Source of the DNA: Fibrobacterota bacterium
GTDB lineage: Bacteria; Fibrobacterota; Chitinivibrionia; Chitinivibrionales; Chitinispirillaceae
Direction: 5' to 3'
Assembly (NCBI GenBank): GCA_023436145.1
Contig: JAEZKP010000007.1
Coordinates: forward strand, 1-64,000
DNA: 64,000 nt
Below, in pieces: positions 44,601-52,200 of this stretch (its first letter is position 1; each line of letters opens with the position of its first letter). Below the pieces are notes generated by a model. It ran no database searches. It was not told the origin of the DNA and saw only the letters and a program-made list of their open reading frames with translations. The position numbers were made by a program, and so were the translations under genes.

Positions 44601-46146
44601 TGTGAATCCATGGTTTCCATCCGATATTCCGTATTCAGGACTTGCAAAAAAAAGAATCTACAAGCCTTACTGGTTTCCCCCACATGCTTCTTTTTCAATA
44701 TCGTTCTCTGAACCGGTGGATTCTTTATCTGCTATAAAAGGTATAAAGGTTTACAGTATTCTCGATTCCATGTTTACCGGAAAAGCGCAGATGATCGATC
44801 TGCATTATCTCTGGAGCCAGAATTACACAAAGGTGGATATCAGACCCTCTTACAAAAACAGAAGCCCTGGATTTAACGTTTTACCTCCTGATGGGCTTTT
44901 TATACCGACAGATTCACTGGCTTTGGTAATTTCAACTGAGCTGACCGATCGGGCAAACACACCCGGAGGGCCTAACCGGCTGGATTACAATACCGATTTC
45001 AGACGTGACACTACGGGCGATACTACTTTTAATATGAAAGTTGACAGTATTACTTTCAGTCTGCTCTCAGTGGCACCCGCACCAGCAGACACCTCGATTG
45101 GCACCAGGCCTGAGATAACTCTTCTGTTTAATGCACCTGTATATGCAGCATCTGTGGATACTTCCCGTAAAAACAATAGTTCTCTATTGGTTTATTCAAA
45201 GTTTAACAATGGTGCTCCTCTGGATTTTGATTCCATATCAATAGACAGTTGCAAGGTAAGTTTCAGAATCAGCCGTTTCCTGTTTTTTGGGGACAGTCTA
45301 TGGTGCCGTTTCAGAGATAAATCAATAAGGGACATGATGGGATTTCCTTCGGATAATAATGATGATGGAATTGCAGTTTCTCTTTTTGACACCACTTCAA
45401 CACAGGATGATGTGTCATGGAGCTATAAGGTCAGAAATGTACATATAATCTCAGTTACTCCGGATAATGGTAAAAAAATTAAGGATGTTTCTTCTGCCAT
45501 TAAGATTGTTTTTTCGGACTCCCTGCCAGATGGAGTAATTGATATGAGTCTTGATAATAACAAAAGTTTGTATGTAAAATCCAGATTCAGTGATGATGGA
45601 ATTTCATTCAAGAATATTGAGATGGCTTCAGATCACAGAAGCATAACTTTTCAGCCGGATGTTAAATTTTTCAGTAATGACAGTATTTACTGTGCTTTTA
45701 CCGGATTTACAAAAAATTATCTCTACTCAAATGTTTCCAATATTGCTTCCGGAAACGATGCAATTGAAGCCAGAAGCTGGCATTTTTTTACTGGAGATAT
45801 TGGTTTTTATACTTATCCCAATCCTTATAAACCCGGAAAAAACCGTCAACACTGCAGTGAAAGGGGGCCTTGCGGGATATGGTTCAAAAATCTGCATGTG
45901 TTAAAAAAGGATATTACTGATGTGAAAGTCCGGATATTCTCCATTAATGCTCACCCGGTTTTTGATTCAGAGAAGGCTGGTGCCAGAATTCATTTTGATG
46001 TAACTGAGGATAAAAGAAAACCGGAGTGGCTCTGGGATACCAGAAATCAGGCTGGTGAGCTGGTTGGTTCAGGGCTTTATTTTTATGTGATATATGATCT
46101 GCAGGGAAGTGTATTAATTAAGGGGAAAGTAATTATTGTGCGTTAA
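41575..46146 (+). CDS. Large secreted surface protein in the flagellar operon
   Basis: This 1523-residue protein is not a known flagellar component. A signal peptide follows a short basic start (LKKLKEFLAALIIFSAGFTV then YGAKQ). The N-terminal 450 residues look like a beta-propeller or repeated beta-module region rich in Ser, Asn and Asp. Middle and C-terminal parts contain Ig-like/Big-like modules (for example PAPADTSIGTRPEITLLFNA). The last 110 residues form a FlgD-like/type IX-like sorting domain (FYTYPNPYKPGKNRQ ... GSGLYFYVIYDLQG). ATG 41575 has AGGGG seven bases upstream and sits inside fliJ; ATG 41557 is possible. Overlap with fliJ makes co-translation likely. The role is unknown; a flagellar-associated adhesin or sheath component is one idea. 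Confidence 0.8.
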   Translation: MISHSRALFVNRNLKLKKLKEFLAALIIFSAGFTVYGAKQVFDDFSVLNDSSKIAFTTGGSFFLNDQYYQLVKVYGDTIRNSSTISSCPDVVSLSNDTFQFVYVANPGKALFKSTVRLTSSGVNFDNFPQKIYNTDHSNTSFLHATKGNNGVTISYVQNSAYAALLTVENGSTRLKIDSSSVYDYVASSQCHFSGDTFLIANSIDANELRLRKIHSLNQNISIIADVEIEKDTVANRRHLTNCAVGYDNNDLILVVWSRGPPTSPRLLYYKFFNRALISSATGTLDSVICDSSFYHYDDVIVRSYGQGKFVVVFWNSSGVSMCKLSFNGTTVEKNYSRIFTKSGLKHCTAALNNNTMAIVVNGDLDGDNRAGIEGEIFDFNNGTLSNGKRLRFSDTSSATAKIIDQNSTAINCALDDKGNIAVTWRDSAMVQGCIFANRGVKYQQGYWVSQIQSFSDSANDSIRIYPVEVFKSNWNQNNWFLQDSIRFGNTVAQCNSAPWRSFSSDTILTTSRFFQLQLTLNRKAGRDSLLTPLIDSAVTRWNVKPRFRNIDSIRTGSSTVNTVTFGDTIHLLSRSDTARVFLSVYDSDKSDTIKVRGSGPVESTTKTVTGGPVYKTSIKVLPIAKTDTVAICNYSAYDAKNWYASPVNLKIKTRNSIPELSSAIIFKDGTDTLRLPSSQTVVLQQNDSIDIIYSVSDTNDPVSCKAYLSRLANGQFTVMDSVTGSITKSYRLKAADIASVDTLIIRITGKDVDTSVHLFARIIINHSPVIRYCRIDTDTFYQGDTVRVALQKENIISVVVNDTDCFFWDSLIFRFKVRNQQQTINSKSVETQYSYTPWRSDSTMKIIVSDKFGKSDSISFFIKFPWLEDDTSVNDSYRNALNQLSIGPSLVIGSGVGDTLRLPFLNSGNDSMYFTGIEFKNESRKWLSVSITQDNGYAVFTSENCNSFKPVSLMPDSTMWLAFQFNATQMQGDGLISDTLVLHTSDPSHPRIIVPVKMEYNDLPRIISVNPWFPSDIPYSGLAKKRIYKPYWFPPHASFSISFSEPVDSLSAIKGIKVYSILDSMFTGKAQMIDLHYLWSQNYTKVDIRPSYKNRSPGFNVLPPDGLFIPTDSLALVISTELTDRANTPGGPNRLDYNTDFRRDTTGDTTFNMKVDSITFSLLSVAPAPADTSIGTRPEITLLFNAPVYAASVDTSRKNNSSLLVYSKFNNGAPLDFDSISIDSCKVSFRISRFLFFGDSLWCRFRDKSIRDMMGFPSDNNDDGIAVSLFDTTSTQDDVSWSYKVRNVHIISVTPDNGKKIKDVSSAIKIVFSDSLPDGVIDMSLDNNKSLYVKSRFSDDGISFKNIEMASDHRSITFQPDVKFFSNDSIYCAFTGFTKNYLYSNVSNIASGNDAIEARSWHFFTGDIGFYTYPNPYKPGKNRQHCSERGPCGIWFKNLHVLKKDITDVKVRIFSINAHPVFDSEKAGARIHFDVTEDKRKPEWLWDTRNQAGELVGSGLYFYVIYDLQGSVLIKGKVIIVR

Positions 46147-47060
46147 AATGATGCCTTGTCCCGTTCACTAAGGAAAAACGGGGTATTATCCTCATTGCCT
46201 CTGCAATCAACTTCATTTTTGATAGCTACAAACTCATCTATATTCTCCAGAAACACATCTGTGATGCATGGGTCAAATTGCCTTTCTCTTTCTCTGCGGA
46301 TGATTTTGCAGGTTACATCCAGCGGATAGGGTGATTTATAAGGTCTGCTGGTGGTAAGGGCATCAAAAGTGTCGGCTAAGGAGACTATCCGGGCAGCCAG
46401 GGGTATTTGTTCTTTCTTAAGGCCCTGAGGGTAACCGTTTCCATTCCAGTGCTCATGGTGGGAAAGGGCGATAGTGTAGGCCATTTGTAAAATAGCGGAT
46501 TTGGAATTGTCCAGTATTGCAGCACCTATGGTGGTATGGGTTTTAATGATGGAAAATTCATTTTCATTTAAGATTCCCTTTTTAAGTATGATATGATCGG
46601 GTATACCGATTTTTCCTACGTCATGCATGGGGGCGGCCAGTGAAATGTTGCCACTCTCGGTGGAGGAGAGGTTAAGTTTCTGTGCCAGTAACGAACTGTA
46701 CCGGCTTATCCTTGATATATGATATCCTGTGTCCTTGTCCTTGTATTCAGAGGCAAGAACAAGCCGGAAAATAGTGTCCCGGTAGGCCTCCTGCAGTTCG
46801 TTATGTGCAGATTTCAGGCTGGAGAAGGTTATTCTTAAATCCGAGGCATATTTAACCAACTGTCTGTTGGTATCTGCCAGCTGTTTGCGTTTCCGTTTTG
46901 AGTGCTGGTAGATGTTACTCAGTTCGCGGGCGTACATCTGAGATTGCGATGAGGTGATCTGAAGTTCATTTTGTAAAAGGAAAACCTTTTGCTGCTCCTT
47001 AAGATACAGCTGATAAAAGTCAGTAGTGACTTCTACAGGATCAGGATCGGTCAGGGCCAT
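46143..47060 (-). CDS. HD-GYP domain protein (cyclic di-GMP phosphodiesterase)
   Basis: This 305-residue cytoplasmic protein has an N-terminal coiled coil (about 12-100) and a C-terminal HD-GYP domain. The catalytic residues are intact: HDVGKIGIPDHI, HTTIGAAIL, and HHEHWNGNGYPQGL with the GYP motif, then PLAARIVSLADTFDALTTSR. HD-GYP proteins break down cyclic di-GMP to pGpG or GMP. It lies two bases after the response regulator gene and is probably controlled by it. Its stop overlaps by four bases with the stop of the flagellar-operon surface protein on the other strand. Together with the GGDEF at 8329 it forms the opposite side of a cyclic di-GMP switch. Confidence 0.92.
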   Translation of the reverse strand: MALTDPDPVEVTTDFYQLYLKEQQKVFLLQNELQITSSQSQMYARELSNIYQHSKRKRKQLADTNRQLVKYASDLRITFSSLKSAHNELQEAYRDTIFRLVLASEYKDKDTGYHISRISRYSSLLAQKLNLSSTESGNISLAAPMHDVGKIGIPDHIILKKGILNENEFSIIKTHTTIGAAILDNSKSAILQMAYTIALSHHEHWNGNGYPQGLKKEQIPLAARIVSLADTFDALTTSRPYKSPYPLDVTCKIIRRERERQFDPCITDVFLENIDEFVAIKNEVDCRGNEDNTPFFLSERDKASF

Positions 47061-47062
47061 TT

Positions 47063-47434
47063 TTAATTCATCCCTAAATATTGGTCAATTTTCTCCAGTA
47101 GATCCAACGGACTGAACGGTTTGTAAACAAAATCAACTGCTCCGGCAGCAAGTCCCTCGTCTTTCCGGTCCTGTTCAGAACCGGTGAGGATAATAATCTG
47201 GCAACCGCTTGAGTCTTCAGAATTTTTTATGTGTGAAATTGCATCGATGCCATCGATCTGCCCCGGCATAATAACATCCATGATTATCAGGTCCGGTTTA
47301 TATTTTCTTGCTGATTCGATTGCTTTTGCACCACTGGAAGCTTCATATACCTTAAAAAGATCGGCATCCAGAGTCGTTTTGACAATTTCCCGTATTTCCT
47401 TACTGTCATCTACAATCAATATTATTTTTTTCAT
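47063..47434 (-). CDS. Single-domain response regulator
   Basis: This 123-residue CheY-like receiver has the acidic pocket IILIVDDSKE, the phospho-acceptor DLIIMDVIMPGQIDGI, the T in IIILTGSEQD and K in VDFVYKPFSPLDLL. It lacks an output domain. The HD-GYP gene follows with two bases between, so the pair probably acts as a two-gene version of the common REC-HD-GYP fusion. ATG 47434 was preferred over 47479 because it starts just before the first beta-strand and has AAAGGG upstream. Confidence 0.92.
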   Translation of the reverse strand: MKKIILIVDDSKEIREIVKTTLDADLFKVYEASSGAKAIESARKYKPDLIIMDVIMPGQIDGIDAISHIKNSEDSSGCQIIILTGSEQDRKDEGLAAGAVDFVYKPFSPLDLLEKIDQYLGMN

Positions 47435-47648
47435 ATCTGAAGCCCTTTTGAGCAACTGAATCATTGGATTCACTCCCATAATTATACAACTCTGAACATT
47501 TCAGATTATCATTCAGAACCGTTTTTTTCAAGATTTTTAGGCTTTTTTCAAAATAAGGAAATTGATTTTATTTCTGAAAAATTATGGTAAGATGAGTTAG
47601 TGCATTGATTCAAATGTATTTTATAGGAAAAATATAAAGGAGTTTTCA

Positions 47649-48620
47649 GTGTCAGATATTGCTGAGTTTGCCCGTAATATTCATGAAAAAGAAGCACAAA
47701 AATACAATCGTAAGTTAATTCCGTTACCATTCACCTCTAAATCGGAAAAAATTGGTGATATCAGAGCAGTGATTTGTGATGTTTATGGAACGTTGGTTAA
47801 TTACTGGAAACCTGGATTTCAGAATGCTGACGCCAGAGCACAAACCCTGTCAACTGCATTTAGAACCGTTGCAGATCGTTTCGGGATGACTGACGTTTTA
47901 AGGTCCATAAACGAAGCAGAGCCACCGGAAAAGACCCTGAGTGATTTCTATCACGGACTTTTAGCACTTCAGCATGAAAAAATGGCTCAGAAAGGGGTAT
48001 CATTTCCAGAGGTTAAGATCGAGCAGATTTGGGGTATTATTGTCATGCTCCTGAAACGCAGAGGGTATGAACCGCAACAATTCTTTGACGCTCCCGAAAG
48101 TGACATTCCCAGATATCTGGCATTCAGCTATAATTTCTATTCTCTTGGAAGGCAGCTTTTTGATGGTGTTGTGGACGCACTGGCAAAACTCAAAGAGAAC
48201 AACATAGTTTTGGGTATTCTGTCAAATGCTCAGTTTTACACTCCGATTGACCTCACATTACTTATCCGTGAGCAAAGTAATGGAAAATATGATGATTTTA
48301 ATGAGCTTTTTGATCCTGATCTGACGTTTTTCTCTTTTGAATACGGTGTTGCAAAACCAAATCAGATTCTGTTCAGAAAGCTTTTCGATGCTCTTTACGA
48401 ATATCAGATTCTTCCATCCCAGACGGTCCTGGTGGGTAATGATCTTTTATTGGATATTCAGCCGGCGATTGAGGCCGGGATGAAAACTGCTTTTTTCACT
48501 GGTGATCGTGATGGCGCTTTTGTTCATGATTTATCAGAAAAGGTTATTCCTGATATTTCATTTCAAAGCTGGGATGAGTTTCCGTCTAAGGTCTCTTTTT
48601 ATGCTGAGGAGAAATCATGA
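47649..48620 (+). CDS. HAD-superfamily hydrolase
   Basis: This 323-residue protein is a haloacid dehalogenase-like phosphatase. Motif I is AVICDVYGTLVNYW (DxYGT), motif II is GILSNAQFY, motif III is the lysine in YGVAKPNQILFRKLFD, and motif IV is VGNDLLLDIQPAIEAGMKTA. A helical cap (about 70-190) is inserted after motif I. The start is GTG 47649 with AAGGAG upstream. The stop overlaps the next gene by four bases (ATGA), so it is coupled to the TPR protein. The substrate is unknown. Confidence 0.88.
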   Translation: MSDIAEFARNIHEKEAQKYNRKLIPLPFTSKSEKIGDIRAVICDVYGTLVNYWKPGFQNADARAQTLSTAFRTVADRFGMTDVLRSINEAEPPEKTLSDFYHGLLALQHEKMAQKGVSFPEVKIEQIWGIIVMLLKRRGYEPQQFFDAPESDIPRYLAFSYNFYSLGRQLFDGVVDALAKLKENNIVLGILSNAQFYTPIDLTLLIREQSNGKYDDFNELFDPDLTFFSFEYGVAKPNQILFRKLFDALYEYQILPSQTVLVGNDLLLDIQPAIEAGMKTAFFTGDRDGAFVHDLSEKVIPDISFQSWDEFPSKVSFYAEEKS

Positions 48621-51600
48621 ATTTTAAAAAATATTGGCTGATTTTTTTTATTTCACTGTTTTTCAGAGCTGATGCTGCGGAGCTGGAGTTTGAACTTGAT
48701 CTCTCCGATGAAAATGCACTTCCTTCTGCCATTACTAAGGCAATTAGTGCTGCGTATGATTTAAATGTGGAAGGATTGAAAGCTCTGGAACACAAGGAAT
48801 ACGAAAAAGCCCTGAATTTCTTCGATCAGGCCCTGGCTAAGTATCCTGAATACAATGATGCCATTAACAATCGTGGCGTTGTTTACTTCAGAAAGGGAAA
48901 CATCTCTGAAGCTCAGAGTATCTGGGAAAGCCTGGCAGCTAAAGACCCTCAGTATGCACTAGCCTCCTATAATCTTGGACTGGTCTATCTTCACGAACGC
49001 CAACTTGAGCCAGCCCGTAGATTCATGGAAAGGGCTTTAAGGGCTGATGACAAGCTGGTGGAAGCTCATGCCAGACTGGGAATGATTCTTTTGCAGCTGG
49101 GCTCAAAAGAGAAAGCAATGGAGAGTTTGAAGAAAGCTTACAGGATAAACCCTGAGAATCATGATGCATGGAATTTCCTGGCACTGGGACTTATAACCAC
49201 CGGGGACACTTCTGCAGCAATCAATATTCTAAGTAAAAAGGTGGATAAGCAGGATGCCCTTACCACGCTGGGTAAAATAGAAGGGATAAGAAGAAATTAT
49301 CAGAAGGCCGCCGATTATCTTTATAGAGCTGTAAATAAGGGGGCAGATCCCTCAGTGATGGTTGATCTGGCTTCGGTACTGGTAGATAATAATAAAAGTA
49401 AAGATGCTCTTTCTGTTCTCTCCAGATACTTTTCACTAAAAATCTCTCATTCTGCTGATTCCTGGCTGCTTGCAGGCTTAGCTGCTAAAAACATCGGAGA
49501 TTTGAACGCGGCAAAAAAATATTTCGAAGATGGTGCCGCAAAATATCCTGATGACCCGATTATCAGGTACAATCTGGGGCAACTCTACTTTCACAGCAAG
49601 CAGTTTGAGCTGGCTGAGAAGACCTGGGATGGGCTTAATGACTCGATTCAGGACCCGTCTCTGCTTTATTTGCGGGCATTAAACGCCAGAAAATTAAAGC
49701 AGCTGGATTTGGCAGAACGATTGATTAAACAGGCTTTGGAGATGGATTCCCGTGCCGAATTCCATGACCTGCTGGGAGTGATTTTCCACTATAAGAACGA
49801 TGATAAGAGCGCTGAAGAACAGTTTAAAAAAGCCTTAAAAATCAATCCTGAACTTCGCAGTGCGCAGCTTAATCTGGCACTGTGCAGCAAAAAAGATGAG
49901 AATCTGGATGCAGTTGTCAAAGATATTCAGAAAAAACTTGCTTCCTGTGAGAAAGACTCCTGTCTGGAGCTTAATTTCCAGCTTTCACTTATCTATTACC
50001 ATCAGAAATCAATTGATAAAGCTATACAGACTCTGGGTGCCATTAAAGAGGAAGACAGGGATGAACGGATCTTCAGGCATCTTGCTATGTTTTACAAAGA
50101 AAATCACCAGTGGGATAAGGCAATTCAAACTCTCGAAACAGCATCAAAAAAACTCTATCTGGAACCCCATACTGAATATGAACTGGCTGAAACATATCTG
50201 CTTGCCGGATATTACACTAAAGCTGCAGACGCATTGAATGCTTTACTTCCCAAATGGAGGGAAAACCCCTGGAGGTTGCATTATCAGATTGGATATGCCT
50301 ATCTGGAGTCCAACGAACTGCAAAAAGCTAAGAAAAGCTTTGAGCTTAGTATTAAAAGTAAGTCCAATGTGGCTGCACAGGGGCTTTTAGCCTTTGTGTT
50401 GAACCGCCAGGGTAATGTCAGGGAAGCTCGCGTCCTTTGGGAAAAAAATCTCCAGAATGATCCTTCAAACCCAACTATATGGATAAATATGGGATTATCA
50501 CTGGAAAAGGAGGGCAATTACAGCGGTGCACTGGAACATTACAAAAAAGCTGCGATGCTTAAAAGCGATGACAAGGAACTGCAGATCAATATCGGAAACG
50601 CCTATGCCGGGTTGGAAATGCATACCGAAGCCCTCAACGCTTACAATCAGGCTCTTTCTTCGGCAAAACGGGAACTCGCAGCTTACAATATCTTCTTAAT
50701 TGCACGTAAGAAAAAGGATCGCGACAGGGCAGAAAAAATGGCAAAACTGCTTCAGCAGGAATTTGCACTTTCCTCACATACAAAAAGAGTTGATGCAGAG
50801 ATGGCGTTGTGGAATGGTGATACAACCAGAGCTATCTCCATTTTTGAGAATCTGAAGGATCAGGATGCTGATGACTGGTTGCTACTTGCAGCTATCTACG
50901 CTGCGAAAGCAAACAGTGAAAAAACCTCAGCTTATCTGGCCAAAATTCCTAAAGAAAAGCATTATGAGAAGGCTGTCAATTCCATTCAGGCTGAACTGGC
51001 CTTTAAAAAGGGTGATTATCAGCAGGCACTTACTTTTTTAAAGTCATCATCAGATACCAGCTTTGCAGCTAAGTATAATATTGCTATAGTGGCTTATAAT
51101 GCCGGACAATTTATGGAAGCTTTAAATATTGCAGAAAAACTGCTCAAAATCGCTAATGGCAAAGACAGGGCTGACTGCTGCCGTCTTGCCGGAAATGCTG
51201 CTTTTGCCCTGAAAAAATGGGATGCCGCGCGACAATGGTATATGCAATTATCAAGCATGGAGGCAAATAGTGCAATTGTGCAGTATAACCTGGCAGTTGC
51301 TTTTTACAATCTCAACGATATTCAAAATGCATGGAAATACTATCAAAAGGCCCAAAAACTCGACCCCTCTATTAAAAATAAAGATATCGAGTCAAAGTAT
51401 CATTCCATAAACGCACCGGCCGGAGATTCCATAACTGTTCTGGACTCGGTTGATATCTGGTACAATATGGCTGTTGATTTACAGAACTCCGGGAAAGATT
51501 CAGCTGCAGAAAAGTTATATCTGAAAATTGTGGCTAAAGAGAAATATCACAGTAAATCCTGGAATAACCTTGGAGCTTTGTATGGGGCCAGAGGTGATAT

Positions 51601-51820
51601 AGAAAATGCGGAAAAGGCTTATTTTAAAGCTGTTGAAAAAAAACATGATATTCCCGAGACTTATGCCAACCTGGTCAATCTGTATATAGAACTTGAGGAA
51701 TTTGTCAAAGCCAGACAATGGATAATCAAAGGGTTAGGGCACAATCCGGGTAATGAGATGCTGACTGCACTCAGAGAAAGGCTCATTGAGGCAGAAAAGC
51801 AAGCCAAGAACCGCAAATAA
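48617..51820 (+). CDS. Exported TPR-repeat protein, 1067 residues
   Basis: A short N-terminal hydrophobic segment (KYWLIFFISLFFRADAA) looks like a signal peptide, so the protein is probably periplasmic or outer-membrane associated. The remaining ~1000 residues are tetratricopeptide repeats of about 34 residues, visible as repeated YNLG-x-VY, LG-x-LL and A-x-Y-x3-A patterns (for example YNLGLVYLHERQLEPARRFM; NIGNAYAGLEMHTEALNAY). TPR arrays act as protein-protein scaffolds. It is translationally coupled to the HAD hydrolase gene by ATGA. The role is unknown. It ends 36 bp before the FmdB gene on the other strand. Confidence 0.87.
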   Translation: MNFKKYWLIFFISLFFRADAAELEFELDLSDENALPSAITKAISAAYDLNVEGLKALEHKEYEKALNFFDQALAKYPEYNDAINNRGVVYFRKGNISEAQSIWESLAAKDPQYALASYNLGLVYLHERQLEPARRFMERALRADDKLVEAHARLGMILLQLGSKEKAMESLKKAYRINPENHDAWNFLALGLITTGDTSAAINILSKKVDKQDALTTLGKIEGIRRNYQKAADYLYRAVNKGADPSVMVDLASVLVDNNKSKDALSVLSRYFSLKISHSADSWLLAGLAAKNIGDLNAAKKYFEDGAAKYPDDPIIRYNLGQLYFHSKQFELAEKTWDGLNDSIQDPSLLYLRALNARKLKQLDLAERLIKQALEMDSRAEFHDLLGVIFHYKNDDKSAEEQFKKALKINPELRSAQLNLALCSKKDENLDAVVKDIQKKLASCEKDSCLELNFQLSLIYYHQKSIDKAIQTLGAIKEEDRDERIFRHLAMFYKENHQWDKAIQTLETASKKLYLEPHTEYELAETYLLAGYYTKAADALNALLPKWRENPWRLHYQIGYAYLESNELQKAKKSFELSIKSKSNVAAQGLLAFVLNRQGNVREARVLWEKNLQNDPSNPTIWINMGLSLEKEGNYSGALEHYKKAAMLKSDDKELQINIGNAYAGLEMHTEALNAYNQALSSAKRELAAYNIFLIARKKKDRDRAEKMAKLLQQEFALSSHTKRVDAEMALWNGDTTRAISIFENLKDQDADDWLLLAAIYAAKANSEKTSAYLAKIPKEKHYEKAVNSIQAELAFKKGDYQQALTFLKSSSDTSFAAKYNIAIVAYNAGQFMEALNIAEKLLKIANGKDRADCCRLAGNAAFALKKWDAARQWYMQLSSMEANSAIVQYNLAVAFYNLNDIQNAWKYYQKAQKLDPSIKNKDIESKYHSINAPAGDSITVLDSVDIWYNMAVDLQNSGKDSAAEKLYLKIVAKEKYHSKSWNNLGALYGARGDIENAEKAYFKAVEKKHDIPETYANLVNLYIELEEFVKARQWIIKGLGHNPGNEMLTALRERLIEAEKQAKNRK

Positions 51821-51855
51821 AACGCTGAGAGATTAATCCGGGCACGGGAGCTGGA

Positions 51856-52092
51856 TTATCCAGCATGGGGACAGCATCCTCCGGATGCACATGAGGCAGC
51901 ACTGGAGCATTGTGTCTGGCACGCTGAATTGCAGCTGCTTTTTCCCATGGATATTGCTCCTATCGCAGACATCAACTTTTCTGTATTCTTGAACCCGCAC
52001 TTGGGGCAGGCAATAGAAACATTACGATCTCCAGTTACCAGCTCTTCAAATACATTCTGACATTCAGGGCAACGGTACTCAAAAATTGGCAT
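51856..52092 (-). CDS. FmdB-family zinc-ribbon protein
   Basis: This 78-residue protein starts with MPIFEYRCPECQNVFEEL, the typical start of the FmdB/CxxC-CxxC family, and has a second CPKC pair at about 29-32, giving a four-cysteine zinc ribbon. A serine- and cysteine-rich tail (about 50-78) holds several more cysteines and a final CCPHAG, an arrangement seen in some family members. GGAG lies upstream of the ATG. FmdB proteins are named as putative regulators, but their job is not settled. It precedes the STAND-like gene on the same strand by about 110 bp. Confidence 0.88.
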   Translation of the reverse strand: MPIFEYRCPECQNVFEELVTGDRNVSIACPKCGFKNTEKLMSAIGAISMGKSSCNSACQTQCSSAASCASGGCCPHAG

Positions 52093-52200
52093 AAAAAATC
52101 TCCAGAAAATTTTGTTTTCAGATATAAAGATCCAGATTTTGTGATATTAAGATGGAAATTCGTTTATCCCATCTTAATATTTTTTTTCTCAACTTCTACT

